64,000 nt of DNA from an uncultured Lachnospiraceae bacterium (GTDB lineage Bacteria > Bacillota > Clostridia > Lachnospirales > Lachnospiraceae), in NCBI GenBank assembly GCA_910588875.1, contig CAJURT010000007.1:58370-122369 (forward strand), given 5' to 3'. The position numbers and the translations under genes were made by a program. The notes below the pieces were generated by a model. The model saw only the letters and a program-made list of their open reading frames with translations, had not been told where the DNA came from and did not search any database. Shown here in pieces: positions 1-8,504 of the stretch (within the stretch, counting starts at the first letter, position 1; every line of letters starts with the position of its first letter).

Positions 1-358
1 CATTCGTCATGGTATTTTTGGTCAGTAAGACCTGGGCAGCCACATGGTTATATTCAGAAAAAAGTTTTTGGTAAACCATCATAAGCCGGGCTTGTCCCAC
101 CGCAGCATATGCCTGTTTTTCAGAAATGGTAACCGGCCGTTTGCGCCCACCGATTGCCTGGCGGCCGGCAGCAATTGCCCCGGAAGAAACCAAGACCACA
201 TCCCGCCCCTCTCCCTTGAGGTCACAGAGAATACGCACCAGCTTTTCAATTTTCAACAGGTTCAGTTCACCGGTCTCCGGATGGGTCAGTGAGGAGGAGC
301 CAATCTTAACCACAATTCGCTTTTTTTCTTTTAACTTTGATCTTAAATCTGAAGGCAT
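1..358 (-). CDS. proB: Glutamate 5-kinase, N-terminal part (cut by window edge)
   Basis: Glutamate 5-kinase phosphorylates glutamate to glutamyl-5-phosphate, the first cytosolic step of proline synthesis. The visible 119 codons begin at an ATG preceded by AGGAG with an 8-base spacer. They show the amino acid kinase opening VVKIGSSSLT at about residues 14-23 and VVLVSSGAIAAG at about 49-60, where the glycine/serine-rich nucleotide and substrate loops of the family lie. The C-terminal two thirds, including any PUA domain, lie outside the window. The start is 36 bases downstream of the flavoprotein gene stop, so the two are probably co-transcribed. A proA partner would be expected beyond the edge but cannot be seen. 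Confidence 0.93.
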   Translation of the reverse strand, partial: MPSDLRSKLKEKKRIVVKIGSSSLTHPETGELNLLKIEKLVRILCDLKGEGRDVVLVSSGAIAAGRQAIGGRKRPVTISEKQAYAAVGQARLMMVYQKLFSEYNHVAAQVLLTKNTMTN

Positions 359-394
359 CTGTTATTCTCCTGCTCTTAATCTTATGTCTTGTTA

Positions 395-2029
395 CTAAAG
401 GGGCTGATAACGGGAGGCAATCGCCTCTGCCACCCGCACTCCGTCCATAGCAGCTGAGGTGATGCCGCCTGCATATCCGGCGCCCTCCCCACAGGGATAT
501 AGCCCCTTGACGGCACTTTCCATCTGCTCATCCCGCCATATGCGCACCGGTGAGGAACTTCGGCTTTCCACCCCAGCCAAAACAGCATCTGCCCGGTCAA
601 ACCCGGGGATCACCTGCCCGAACCCCCGGATCCCTTCCCCAAGGGCTTTTGTAAGCGCTGACGGCAAAACCTGATGCAGCCGGCCAAAGGCCCACCCGCC
701 TTTCATCTGCGGCACAACATCGCCAAGTGCAACGGATTCCTTACCATCCAGGAAATCTTGATACAGCTGTACCGGAATCTTTCCGTTTCCTTCCCGAAAT
801 GCCTGCTTTTCCAGCATTCTCTGGAATTCCACCCCTGCAAGGGAACCTTCTCCCGGGTAATCCTCTGGAGTTACCGTCACAATCAGGGCGCTGTTGGCAT
901 TGAGGCCGGCACGGTCATGGTAACTCATGCCATTGACAGCCAACATTCCCTGCTCGGAGGAGGCATTGACCACATAGCCGCCAGGGCACATGCAAAAGGA
1001 ATAGACGCCCCGCCCGTTGGAAGCCTTCCAGGTCAGTTTATAATCAGCTGCGCCCGGAAAATCAACAGTTTCCTTTCCGTACTGGGCATAATTAATCATT
1101 GCCTGGGGATGCTGGATCCGCAATCCAACAGCAAATGCTTTTGCGGACATAGGGATCCCCCGTTTCTGTAACATAGAAAAGGTGTCTCTTGCACTGTGCC
1201 CGATTGCAAGAACTATGGAATGCGTGGATATGCTCCCGCCTTGGCCAGTCACCACCCCGCAGACCTGCCCCTGGTCAAGCAGCAGGTCGGTTACCTGGCA
1301 GCCAAAACGGATCTCACCGCCAAGACGGATAATTTCCTGGCGCATCCGCCTCACAATATGGCATAATACATCGGTTCCGATATGGGGTTTATTCTGGTAC
1401 AGCACCCCTTCTTCTGCCCCGAATTCCCGGAAGATTTCCAGGACAAGCCGGTTTCTGCCGCAGGGATCCTTAACCAATGTGTTAAGCTTCCCATCCGAGA
1501 AGGTCCCTGCTCCTCCCTCCCCAAACTGAACATTGGATAAGGGATCCAATTGGCCGGTCTGCCAAAAATGTTCTACCGTTTTCTGTCTATGTAAAACATC
1601 CTGTCCCCGTTCCAAAACCAGGGGACAATAACCATGGCGGGCAAGCATCAAGGCACAAAAAAGCCCGGCCGGCCCGGCACCGACAATAACAGGAGGTGCA
1701 GAAAGCTTTTGCTCTCCTGGTTCCACAAAGCGGTAACCGTCCTTTCCCGGAATTACATACTGTGCATTCTTTGCTTTTTGGATAAGGGTTTTCTCATACT
1801 TCCTCCGGGCTGCTGTGTTCTGGTACCTTTTTTCATTAGGCAGGGACAGTTCGGCATCTATGGTGTAACTGTAAAATAATTCCGGCTTTTTCCGGGCATC
1901 CAGGGATTGGCGCCGTATATGGGCGCACTTAATATTTTTCTTATCCGTACCCAGGGTTTTGGCAATCTTTTGGTATAGGTCTTCTTCCGTATGGCCTACC
2001 GGCAGTTTCAGCTGGGTGATCCGTATCAT
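395..2029 (-). CDS. FAD-dependent dehydrogenase of the COG2509 type
   Basis: This 544-residue flavoprotein has an N-terminal region of about 100 residues (RITQLKLPVGHTEEDL onward), followed by a dinucleotide-binding GAGPAGLFCALMLARHG motif near residue 117 and a second glycine-rich region GEGAGYAGGITSAAMDG near the C terminus. This architecture matches the uncharacterised FAD-dependent dehydrogenases widespread in Clostridia; the substrate is not known. It has no signal peptide or membrane segment and should be cytosolic. The ATG has GGAGAG upstream. It lies between an HI0933-type flavoprotein and proB in the same direction with short gaps, consistent with one transcript. Function beyond an FAD-linked redox role is not inferable. 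Confidence 0.88.
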   Translation of the reverse strand: MIRITQLKLPVGHTEEDLYQKIAKTLGTDKKNIKCAHIRRQSLDARKKPELFYSYTIDAELSLPNEKRYQNTAARRKYEKTLIQKAKNAQYVIPGKDGYRFVEPGEQKLSAPPVIVGAGPAGLFCALMLARHGYCPLVLERGQDVLHRQKTVEHFWQTGQLDPLSNVQFGEGGAGTFSDGKLNTLVKDPCGRNRLVLEIFREFGAEEGVLYQNKPHIGTDVLCHIVRRMRQEIIRLGGEIRFGCQVTDLLLDQGQVCGVVTGQGGSISTHSIVLAIGHSARDTFSMLQKRGIPMSAKAFAVGLRIQHPQAMINYAQYGKETVDFPGAADYKLTWKASNGRGVYSFCMCPGGYVVNASSEQGMLAVNGMSYHDRAGLNANSALIVTVTPEDYPGEGSLAGVEFQRMLEKQAFREGNGKIPVQLYQDFLDGKESVALGDVVPQMKGGWAFGRLHQVLPSALTKALGEGIRGFGQVIPGFDRADAVLAGVESRSSSPVRIWRDEQMESAVKGLYPCGEGAGYAGGITSAAMDGVRVAEAIASRYQPL

Positions 2030-2071
2030 AAAGTCTCTCCATCTTGAACGAAATAATGTGTGCTGCCCCTT

Positions 2072-3313
2072 TTATGTGCCGACGTTTTTTCGGCTTCCGG
2101 CATGGATGCCGGCCAGGCATCCGCTGCTCCAGGCCCATTGCAGGTTATAGCCCCCGCATATGCCGTCCACATCCAGCAATTCTCCTGTCAGGTAAAGTCC
2201 GGGCACTAGTTTTGATTCCATGGTTTCCGGCCGGATGCCGCGGGTGTCCACACCTCCGCAGCAGACCTGTGCGTGTTCAAAGGATTTTGTGGCCAACACC
2301 ACAGCCTGAAAGGATTTAATCTGCCCTGCAAGGCGTTTCCATGCGTCCTGTGCCACTTCTGCTGCGGTCTGATGGGCTGGGATATGGGACAGCTTGACAA
2401 GTACTGCAGCCAGCTTTTTGTGGAGTATCCCGGTAAGGAAATCATTGATTTCCAGGTGGGGCATCTGTAAGACTCTTTTTTTCAGGAAGGTTTCTGTCTC
2501 TTCCCGGCTTTTTGCCGGAAGGAAATCCAGGACAACGTGGACTGGCTTTTTCCTTGCCAGGGACACAGAGGCAAAGCGGCTGACCTGAAAGGTGGGGATC
2601 CCGGAAATCCCGTAATCGGTCAGCTGAATTTCCCCAATAGCCTTAGACAACAGCTTTCCGGCGCAAATAAGGGAAACCTCAGCTTCACACCGCACACCGG
2701 CCAGTTCCTTAAAATACCTGCCCTCACAGCAAAGCTGCACCAATGCCGGCAATGGGGTGATAATCCGGTGGCCGAATCCCTCCGCCAAACGGTATCCGCT
2801 GCCGTCTGACCCGGTAACCGGCGCCGCCTTCGACCCGGTAGACAGAATGAGTGCATCTCCAAAAAAGTCCCCCTGATTTGTCACAGCCAGAAAAGAGGAT
2901 CCGTTTTTCTTGCGTAGTTGTTTAACCTGGCATCCGGTGACCACCTGTATCTGAAGACGGGAGAGTTCCAGACGGAGCATATCCAGCACCGCGGATGCCT
3001 GTTCGGAATTCGGATAAATATAACCGTTTTTACTTTTGGCCATAATCCCAAGTTCTTCAAAAAACCCCAGGGTGCGTTCCACGTTAAAGCGGCTGATAAC
3101 CCTCATCGGGAATTCAGGCTGGCTGCAGTGATAACAGCCATTTTCCAGGGAAAGATTGGTCAGGTTGCATCTCCCATTGCCAGTTGAAAGTAGCTTTTTT
3201 CCCACCCGGTCCATATGCTCTAAGATTGCCACTTGGGCTCCCTGCCTGGCCGCCATGATTGCCGCAGCCATCCCGGATGCCCCGCCCCCCACCACGGTCA
3301 CCTTTCTTCCCAC
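2072..3313 (-). CDS. NAD(P)/FAD-dependent oxidoreductase, HI0933/YhiN family
   Basis: The protein begins with a Rossmann FAD-binding motif (VTVVGGGASGMAAAIMAARQG), followed by GKKLLSTGNGRCNLTN, which is diagnostic of the HI0933-like flavoproteins, and ends with the LYLTGELLDVDGICGGYNLQWAWSSG block typical of the family. The frame is open further upstream to 3511, but that extension has no family similarity and would overlap the next gene. The GTG at 3313 has GGAGG seven bases before it and places the FAD motif at residue 5, giving 413 residues, the usual family length. It precedes the COG2509 gene by 42 bases. The physiological substrate of this family is unknown. Confidence 0.9.
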   Translation of the reverse strand: MGRKVTVVGGGASGMAAAIMAARQGAQVAILEHMDRVGKKLLSTGNGRCNLTNLSLENGCYHCSQPEFPMRVISRFNVERTLGFFEELGIMAKSKNGYIYPNSEQASAVLDMLRLELSRLQIQVVTGCQVKQLRKKNGSSFLAVTNQGDFFGDALILSTGSKAAPVTGSDGSGYRLAEGFGHRIITPLPALVQLCCEGRYFKELAGVRCEAEVSLICAGKLLSKAIGEIQLTDYGISGIPTFQVSRFASVSLARKKPVHVVLDFLPAKSREETETFLKKRVLQMPHLEINDFLTGILHKKLAAVLVKLSHIPAHQTAAEVAQDAWKRLAGQIKSFQAVVLATKSFEHAQVCCGGVDTRGIRPETMESKLVPGLYLTGELLDVDGICGGYNLQWAWSSGCLAGIHAGSRKNVGT

Positions 3314-3387
3314 GCTTTTTCCTCCGGTATCTGTTTTTATTTCTTTCCTATTGTAGCTATTTTGCCTTTGTTTTTCAAGCAGATTTT

Positions 3388-3792
3388 TTAACTGGTATAG
3401 GACTCCAGGTAATGGATCACTTCCATCATGCTGGGAAACCAGATCCCTTCCCTCAGCTTTTCTTGTTCCTGTTCCGGAAAATCCAGCAATGGAATATGGG
3501 TGTAGAGGCAAATGGTTTCTTTATCTTTGCCAAATACCAGCAAAAACCCATCCTCCGAAACGAGATAAAATTCTTCTGCCTTTGTCTGATGGAGAACCTG
3601 GTGGCGGTTAGCGGCAGCCAGGTTCTCCGGAGCGCTTTCTGTAACTTCTGCTGTTCCGATTGTTTCTATTTCCGTTTCCTCAGACGGGAAAGAAGAGGCA
3701 TTTTGGTGTTGCCGGGTTATAAAATATCCGGCAGTCAGGCATGCAGCGCTGACCCCAACAAACAAAAATAAGCAGATCATATAACGTTTCAT
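3388..3792 (-). CDS. Small membrane-anchored protein with BofC C-terminal-like domain
   Basis: This 134-residue protein starts with MKR and one hydrophobic segment (about residues 4-23, ICLFLFVGVSAACLTAGYFI), so it is probably a single-pass or secreted protein. A short Glu/Thr-rich linker follows. The C-terminal 65 residues (EEFYLVSEDGFLLVFGKDKE onward, ending in IHYLESYTS) resemble the BofC C-terminal domain, a small fold found in the Bacillus forespore checkpoint protein that restrains pro-sigmaK processing. The ATG has AGGAGG seven bases upstream. It lies directly upstream of the flavoprotein genes and downstream of a DUF3048 lipoprotein gene. A sporulation role is an inference from this weak resemblance and from nearby yqfC/yqfD. 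Confidence 0.6.
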   Translation of the reverse strand: MKRYMICLFLFVGVSAACLTAGYFITRQHQNASSFPSEETEIETIGTAEVTESAPENLAAANRHQVLHQTKAEEFYLVSEDGFLLVFGKDKETICLYTHIPLLDFPEQEQEKLREGIWFPSMMEVIHYLESYTS

Positions 3793-3858
3793 GATGAAAC
3801 CTCCTGATGATAAGGATATTGTCTGCTTATTTTTCCCTTTTATGGCAATTTTATTCCC

Positions 3859-4995
3859 TTATTCCAAGACGATCCGCCCGGCGTCCGAGGTTGGGACAAT
3901 ACAAATCCACGTCTTGCCGGGGTTCAGCACGATCTCCCGGCCGTCTGCCATGTAATAATGGGTTACCCCGAATTCACCATCTTTTTTCCAGGAGATACTG
4001 GTGGCTTTTCCGTTTGTTATAAAAAATCCACCCCATTGATCCTCATGGACATTGATATTCCGGTAATCTGTTTTGGCATAGTATCCGGCGGCACAGCACT
4101 GGATCAGGATATTCTTCACTGCAATCTGGCCTTCATTGCCGCGGTGCTCCGCCCCATACTGGTATCGGTAATAAAGCCCGTCCTCCTCATTGTATTCAAA
4201 CCAGGGATGGTTGAGGGAATAGCCCGGGGTTACCTTGGAGGCTTCCAGGATTCCTTCCCCTTCTAAATGTACCGGGCTGTTTTTATCTGCAAAATAGTAA
4301 TGCCCCTGGTAGTCCTCACTGTATTCCTGGGAATACCCCAGCTTTTCGATAGCACGCTGAATACCGTCAAAGCTGGCGTAGGCATTATGAGGCCTTTTCC
4401 TGTCCTTGGAACGGTAATAGGCCGTGTCACCGATGCCATCAATGCCATTGATATTGTCCACATTCTTTAAATATGGCTTGGCAAAGGTGCTCTGGCCAAA
4501 GTGGGCATAAATCGCATCAAATTCACGGGCAAAATAGGTATAATAGGTACGGCAGCTGCGGACAGAGCCAATCCGCTCAAGATCATCGTAATCCTCAATA
4601 ATCGCCATATAGCGGTTCATATCCCCTTCCACCGGCGCTTCATAGATAATGCCTGCCCGGTTGATGCCATACTGGGGCAAGGCAGCCTTATCATTGCTCA
4701 TCATAATGGCCAGAGGCCTCCGGTTGCCCTGAGCCGCAGGAACCATCTCCCCGGTCAGATAGCTGCGGACTATCCCGTCTGCTTCAAGGCGTTCCCAAGG
4801 CTCGTAAACTTGAGGGACAGCTTCCGTCTCTTCCTCTGTCTCCGGTTCAATCACAATGGGTTTTGTCTCCGGTTCTATATGGATGGAAGCCTCTGTCACA
4901 GACACAGCGGCAGAATCCGCCTTTTTCCCACAGCCTGCCAAGAAAAGCAAAGCTATCACAAGCAATCCCCAGGTTGCCATACCCTTCTTTTTCAT
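3859..4995 (-). CDS. DUF3048-domain lipoprotein (YerB-like)
   Basis: The 378-residue product opens with a lipoprotein signal (MKKKG..., hydrophobic core, lipobox LAGC with Cys at about residue 22), then an acidic Glu/Thr linker. The DUF3048 domain follows: RPLAIMMSNDKAALPQYGI, AGIIYEAPVEGDMNRYMAI, RIGSVRSCRTYY and FDAIYAHFGQS are recognisable, and the C-terminal half carries the second YerB-type domain. It should sit on the outer face of the membrane. The biochemical function of this family is unknown. Its ATG overlaps the ybeY stop by four bases (ATGA), indicating translational coupling with ybeY. Confidence 0.88.
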   Translation of the reverse strand: MKKKGMATWGLLVIALLFLAGCGKKADSAAVSVTEASIHIEPETKPIVIEPETEEETEAVPQVYEPWERLEADGIVRSYLTGEMVPAAQGNRRPLAIMMSNDKAALPQYGINRAGIIYEAPVEGDMNRYMAIIEDYDDLERIGSVRSCRTYYTYFAREFDAIYAHFGQSTFAKPYLKNVDNINGIDGIGDTAYYRSKDRKRPHNAYASFDGIQRAIEKLGYSQEYSEDYQGHYYFADKNSPVHLEGEGILEASKVTPGYSLNHPWFEYNEEDGLYYRYQYGAEHRGNEGQIAVKNILIQCCAAGYYAKTDYRNINVHEDQWGGFFITNGKATSISWKKDGEFGVTHYYMADGREIVLNPGKTWICIVPTSDAGRIVLE

Positions 4996-5489
4996 CTGTC
5001 GTATCCTTTCCCGGATAATATCTCCCGCTGCCTTTGTTCCATCTGTTCCCGCTGCTTCTCTTCCATGTGGTCATATCCACAGAGATGCAGCATGCTATGG
5101 GCAATCAAAAAAGCCAGTTCCCTGCGAGTGGAATGCCCATATTTTTCTGCCTGCTCAACTACTTTTTCCACGGAAACCACAATGTCTCCCAGCAGAAGTT
5201 CACCGGTCTCCGGATTAAAATAATCCTCCACGCTGTCTTCCACGTGGCTGAAATCTGACTCCTGCCCGAATTCAATCATCGGAAACGAAAGCACGTCCGT
5301 GGGGGCATCCGTCTGCCGGTAATCACGGTTAATCTCCCGTATGGCCTCATTGTCTGTAAAAAGAACATTTACCTCTGCCTCATAGGGGCATTTCTCATAG
5401 TCCAACACTGCCATAACAATCTCCCGGGCAATCTCTTCATAAGGAAGCCCCAGCTGCTTGTCCGTCTCATACTCTGTGTGAATCGTCAT
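4992..5489 (-). CDS. ybeY: Endoribonuclease YbeY (16S rRNA maturation)
   Basis: YbeY is a zinc-dependent endoribonuclease acting in 16S rRNA 3-prime processing and ribosome quality control. The 165-residue protein carries the metal-binding signature HxxxHxxGYDH (H-SML-H-LC-GYDH) near residues 130-141, and the upstream TDVLSFP strand is conserved. The gene lies 33 bases downstream of phoH and overlaps the DUF3048 gene, matching the common phoH-ybeY order of Firmicutes. The usual downstream dgkA-cdd-era genes are not here; the DUF3048 and BofC-like genes take their place. Confidence 0.95.
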   Translation of the reverse strand: MTIHTEYETDKQLGLPYEEIAREIVMAVLDYEKCPYEAEVNVLFTDNEAIREINRDYRQTDAPTDVLSFPMIEFGQESDFSHVEDSVEDYFNPETGELLLGDIVVSVEKVVEQAEKYGHSTRRELAFLIAHSMLHLCGYDHMEEKQREQMEQRQREILSGKGYDR

Positions 5490-5522
5490 CCCATTCCCCC
5501 TTCTTTTGGTAGCTTACTGTTG

Positions 5523-6530
5523 TTATCTGCGGCGGCCGGCCCGGTCCGGCTTTCCTCTGAATTCCTTTCTTTCTTCTTTTCTTTCATAATTGTCATAGGC
5601 CTGCACGATCTTTTGAACCAGGGGATGGCGCACCACATCCTCACTGGTCAGATTGCAGAATCCGATATCATCGATCTTTTGTAATACCCGCATTGCCACA
5701 TCGAGGCCGGAGGCAGCACCTCCGGGGAGATCCTTTTGGGTTTTGTCCCCGGTAATCACCACCTTTGACCCAAACCCGATCCTTGTCAAAAACATCTTCA
5801 TCTGGGCCGGAGTCGTATTCTGTGCTTCGTCCAGGATGATATAAGCATTGTCCAGGGTACGCCCACGCATATAAGCTAATGGCGCAACCTCGATCAGCCC
5901 TTTTTCTGAATTGTGCAGAAAACTTTCCGCCCCCATGATCTGGTACAGGGCGTCGTAGAGGGGCCTTAGATAGGGGTCAATCTTGCTCTGCAAATCCCCA
6001 GGGAGGAACCCCAGCTTTTCCCCTGCCTCAATCGCGGGCCGGGTCAGGATAATCCTGCCGACCTCGTTATTCTTAAATGCCTGGATCGCCATGGCCATCG
6101 CGAGATAGGTCTTCCCGGTACCGGCAGGCCCTACACCGAACACAATCATCTTTTCGCGGATGGAATCCACATATTGCTTCTGCCCTAAAGTTTTAGGCTT
6201 TACAGGTTTGCCGTTTATGGTCCTGCAGATGATATCCCTGTCAATTTCCAGAATTGCATGGTCTGATTCCGTAAAAGACAGGGAAAGGGCGTAATCCACG
6301 TTCTGTTCCGTGATTATGTTGCCCCGTTTGGAGAGTTCCACAAGGTTATTGAATACACTTTTGGCTTTTGCGACCATTCCTTCCGGGCCGATCAGCTTGA
6401 TTGCCCCATCCCTGGCCACAATGGTCACCCGAAGGGTGCGTTCCATCTTCTTTAGATACTGGTCAAACTGGCCGCAAACATTTTTTTCGTGCTCAATTGG
6501 TATATCGATTATTGTCTCTATTACACTCAT
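5523..6530 (-). CDS. phoH: PhoH family P-loop ATPase
   Basis: This is a cytosolic ATPase of the PhoH family. The 335-residue protein has an N-terminal segment with a KH-like fold region (RDGAIKLIGPEGMVAKAKSVF) and a Walker A motif GPAGTGKT at about residue 133. It also has the family block LTRPAIEAGEKLGFLPGD and a Walker B-like YIILDEAQNTTP. The family has been linked to RNA metabolism and phosphate stress, but the exact role is unsettled. It lies between yqfD and ybeY, the same order as in Bacillus, in a likely yqfC-yqfD-phoH-ybeY transcript. Confidence 0.95.
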   Translation of the reverse strand: MSVIETIIDIPIEHEKNVCGQFDQYLKKMERTLRVTIVARDGAIKLIGPEGMVAKAKSVFNNLVELSKRGNIITEQNVDYALSLSFTESDHAILEIDRDIICRTINGKPVKPKTLGQKQYVDSIREKMIVFGVGPAGTGKTYLAMAMAIQAFKNNEVGRIILTRPAIEAGEKLGFLPGDLQSKIDPYLRPLYDALYQIMGAESFLHNSEKGLIEVAPLAYMRGRTLDNAYIILDEAQNTTPAQMKMFLTRIGFGSKVVITGDKTQKDLPGGAASGLDVAMRVLQKIDDIGFCNLTSEDVVRHPLVQKIVQAYDNYERKEERKEFRGKPDRAGRRR

Positions 6531-6560
6531 TCAGCTGGTTTTTCTCCTTTTGGCTTCCTT

Positions 6561-7820
6561 TTATTCTGACGTGCCGGGTTCTGGCTCCTTGTCTGATTCC
6601 GTTTCAGGAACCGGTTCCGGCACCACCAGGCTTCCAATCCCAATCTTCTCCTCCAGTAAAAATTCCCCCTGGACTATCCATCCGGAATCTTCTTCTAATA
6701 TTCTAACACTATTTTCAAGAATTTGTACCCCCTTTTGCTTCAAATTCTCCATCTTTTTCTGATGGATGGTCTCTTTTCTCTGCTCCAGTTCTTTTTTTGT
6801 CAAAAAATGCTCATAAACCTGATATTCCCTGGCACGAATCCGGTCTACCCAGAGGGGCAGGTAAAAATCTCCTAATATAGCCGCCTGGGTGCTTTTAGAA
6901 GTCACTACCCAGGGATTTTCCCCCCATGCCGGCAAGATCCAAAGAAAAGAAAACCCGCCTAACCGCAGCCGGACTCCATGCCGGTTTTTTCCTGTCTCTG
7001 TCCGGTTCAAAGCCAGCAAAGGTATCTTTTCCTGATAACCTTCAGAAGTAACGGCATAGATGTCTGCATCTGCCCGTACTGGCTGTTCACGCACCAGTTC
7101 TTCCGCATCATTATAGATCGGCACCATTCCACGAACCAGGATATCGCCTTTTTCCACGGAATCCCCCACATTGACCAAAGCCTTCCCTCTGCGGACTACC
7201 ATACGGGTAATGGTACCTGATTTTTCCGCCACCAGGTTCCTGGGACGGCTGTCCTTTTGGGGGATAGTGCCGATCACCTCATTTTCCTTTACCTTGATCA
7301 TCAGCCTGGTGCCTGATATCCGGGCAGAAACCCAGATAATCTCCGGATAATCACTCCGGATATTTTCTTCCAGGCTGTCACAGTCAATGCCGGACCGAAG
7401 CTTCCCGTACCGGATGCCCCGGGTGTCCAGGTAATGGATCAGGGTGTCGTCTGTGAACCGGTAATTGCCTTCAATGGAAATATCCCAGATAAACTGTGAC
7501 ATGCAAAACAGCACCAGGAAAAAGGAAAGAATCCCTGCTGCATATAGCTTTCGCCTCCGGTTTCGGTATAAAAAAAAGGGAAGTCCGTATCTTCCCAGAA
7601 TTTTCAGCCGTACCTGAGCCTTTTTCACAAGGGGCCTTACCCTGCGGTAGTCTTTTATGCTAATCAAAAATTGATATCCGTTATCCTGGTAGCAAAGATC
7701 CCAAACCACAATCTGGCGGGACATGCAAAGATTCAAAAAGCGTTCCGGCGAAAAACCTTTTAGCTGGATGCGCAGATATCCTTCACAATAATGCTTAACC
7801 AAGTCTTTCAAGCACTCCAC
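6561..7820 (-). CDS. yqfD: Sporulation protein YqfD
   Basis: YqfD is a mother-cell sporulation membrane protein. The 419-residue product shows the family N terminus (YCEGYLRIQLKGFSPERFLNLC) with a basic region, then one transmembrane helix at about residues 81-98 (AAGILSFFLVLFCMSQFIWD). The remainder is predicted to be extracytoplasmic, with the family segments HYLDTRGIRYGKLRSGID and RNLVAEKSGTITRMVVRRGKA. A TTG at 7847 would overlap yqfC, but the GTG at 7820 has AAAGGACAGG upstream and fits the family start, so I chose it. The C terminus is acidic (Glu/Pro-rich). The gene follows yqfC closely, as in Bacillus. Confidence 0.92.
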   Translation of the reverse strand: MECLKDLVKHYCEGYLRIQLKGFSPERFLNLCMSRQIVVWDLCYQDNGYQFLISIKDYRRVRPLVKKAQVRLKILGRYGLPFFLYRNRRRKLYAAGILSFFLVLFCMSQFIWDISIEGNYRFTDDTLIHYLDTRGIRYGKLRSGIDCDSLEENIRSDYPEIIWVSARISGTRLMIKVKENEVIGTIPQKDSRPRNLVAEKSGTITRMVVRRGKALVNVGDSVEKGDILVRGMVPIYNDAEELVREQPVRADADIYAVTSEGYQEKIPLLALNRTETGKNRHGVRLRLGGFSFLWILPAWGENPWVVTSKSTQAAILGDFYLPLWVDRIRAREYQVYEHFLTKKELEQRKETIHQKKMENLKQKGVQILENSVRILEEDSGWIVQGEFLLEEKIGIGSLVVPEPVPETESDKEPEPGTSE

Positions 7821-7836
7821 TCCTGTCCTTTTCCCT

Positions 7837-8115
7837 TTATTCCCCAAATTCCATTGATTGAATCAGGCCGCTGATTTTCATCTCATCATGGTTATAATAT
7901 TCAATATGAAGCCGCTTCCCGTGAAATTGAAGCTTACAGTTTTTCGCCTGGAGTTTTACCGTTTTGTCATCATAAATCAGAATACCCCGGTAATTTTCCA
8001 CGATTACGCTGGTACGCCCCACAAAGGAGATCAGAACCTCCCCCAGAACCACATCCTTCGGCAGCTTCAGATTGTCCGCCGCCGCAATTTTCATCTGCTC
8101 AAACAAAGGCCTCAT
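7837..8115 (-). CDS. yqfC: Sporulation protein YqfC
   Basis: A 92-residue protein of the YqfC family: LPKDVVLGEVLISFVGRTSVIVENYRGI is the typical beta-rich core, followed by the LRIEYYNHDEMKISG-like C terminus (here KRLHIEYYNHDEMKISG). In Bacillus the yqfC-yqfD pair is expressed in the mother cell under sigmaE. Its molecular function is unknown. A sigmaE-like promoter is visible just upstream, partly overlapping the rpsU terminator. The start has AGAGG directly adjacent, so an internal ATG seven codons later is an alternative start. Confidence 0.9.
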   Translation of the reverse strand: MRPLFEQMKIAAADNLKLPKDVVLGEVLISFVGRTSVIVENYRGILIYDDKTVKLQAKNCKLQFHGKRLHIEYYNHDEMKISGLIQSMEFGE

Positions 8116-8136
8116 CCTCTGCCTGTGATTATTATC

Positions 8137-8163
8137 ATTCTACGAAAAAATCCCCGGCCTTAT
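8137..8163 (-). promoter_or_regulatory. Candidate sigmaE-type promoter of yqfCD
   Basis: On the minus strand an ATA element is followed after 16 bases by CGTAGAAT, close to the sigmaE pattern ATA-N16-18-CATACAnT. The -35 part lies inside the loop of the rpsU terminator. Initiation would be about 15 bases before the yqfC start codon. Assignment is by eye and by the known sigmaE control of yqfD in Bacillus. Confidence 0.45.
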
Positions 8164-8175
8164 GACTGGGGATTT
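8145..8175 (-). terminator. Rho-independent terminator of rpsU
   Basis: On the minus strand AAATCCCC pairs with GGGGATTT across a 12-base loop, and the right arm runs into TTTTTT. It starts nine bases after the rpsU stop codon. Confidence 0.85.
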
Positions 8176-8183
8176 GGAAACGT

Positions 8184-8360
8184 TTAATTAAATTTACGTT
8201 TTCTTGCGGCTTCAGACTTTTTCTTGCGTCTGACGCTTGGTTTCTCGTAATGCTCTCTTTTACGAATCTCTTGCTGGATACCTGCCTTCGCACAGTTTCT
8301 TTTGAATCTGCGCAACGCACTGTCCAAGCTTTCGTTTTCTTTAACGATTACGTTCGACAT
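8184..8360 (-). CDS. rpsU: 30S ribosomal protein S21
   Basis: This 58-residue basic protein begins MSNVIVKENESLDSALRRF, has the S21 core RRFKRNCAKAGIQQEIRKRE and ends in the Lys/Arg-rich tail EAARKRKFN. S21 is the late-assembling small-subunit protein that sits near the 16S rRNA 3-prime end and helps initiation. The start is preceded by GGAGGGAGGTCAGG with a rather long spacer. It is monocistronic: it has its own promoter about 80 bases upstream and a strong terminator directly downstream. Confidence 0.97.
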   Translation of the reverse strand: MSNVIVKENESLDSALRRFKRNCAKAGIQQEIRKREHYEKPSVRRKKKSEAARKRKFN

Positions 8361-8381
8361 CGCTCACACCTGACCTCCCTC

Positions 8382-8410
8382 CAGTTGTGTACTTGTGCAT
8401 AATACAACTG
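8382..8410 (-). promoter_or_regulatory. Stem-loop in the rpsU leader
   Basis: In the predicted rpsU leader, ACAGTTGT-like CAGTTGT (8404-8410 region) pairs with ACAACTG (8382-8388) over a 15-base loop, and the 3-prime arm abuts the GGAGG ribosome site. It could mask or present the ribosome site; no known riboswitch family is recognised. Confidence 0.35.
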
Positions 8411-8436
8411 TTTGGGTATTTATTCGCACTGCTTAA

Positions 8437-8464
8437 ATTATAACATAAAATCTCTATTCGTCAA
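8437..8464 (-). promoter_or_regulatory. SigmaA promoter of rpsU
   Basis: TTGACG (8459-8464) and TATAAT (8437-8442) on the minus strand are separated by 16 bases. Initiation near 8430 gives a leader of about 70 bases. Confidence 0.8.
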
Positions 8465-8504
8465 CTATTTTTTGCAAAACATGGAGATTTTTGTGATGCA
8501 TCCC

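Noticed and set aside
4501..5223. 240-codon plus-strand frame over DUF3048 and ybeY
   Set aside because: Opposite-strand genes are well supported by signal peptide, lipobox and the YbeY metal motif.
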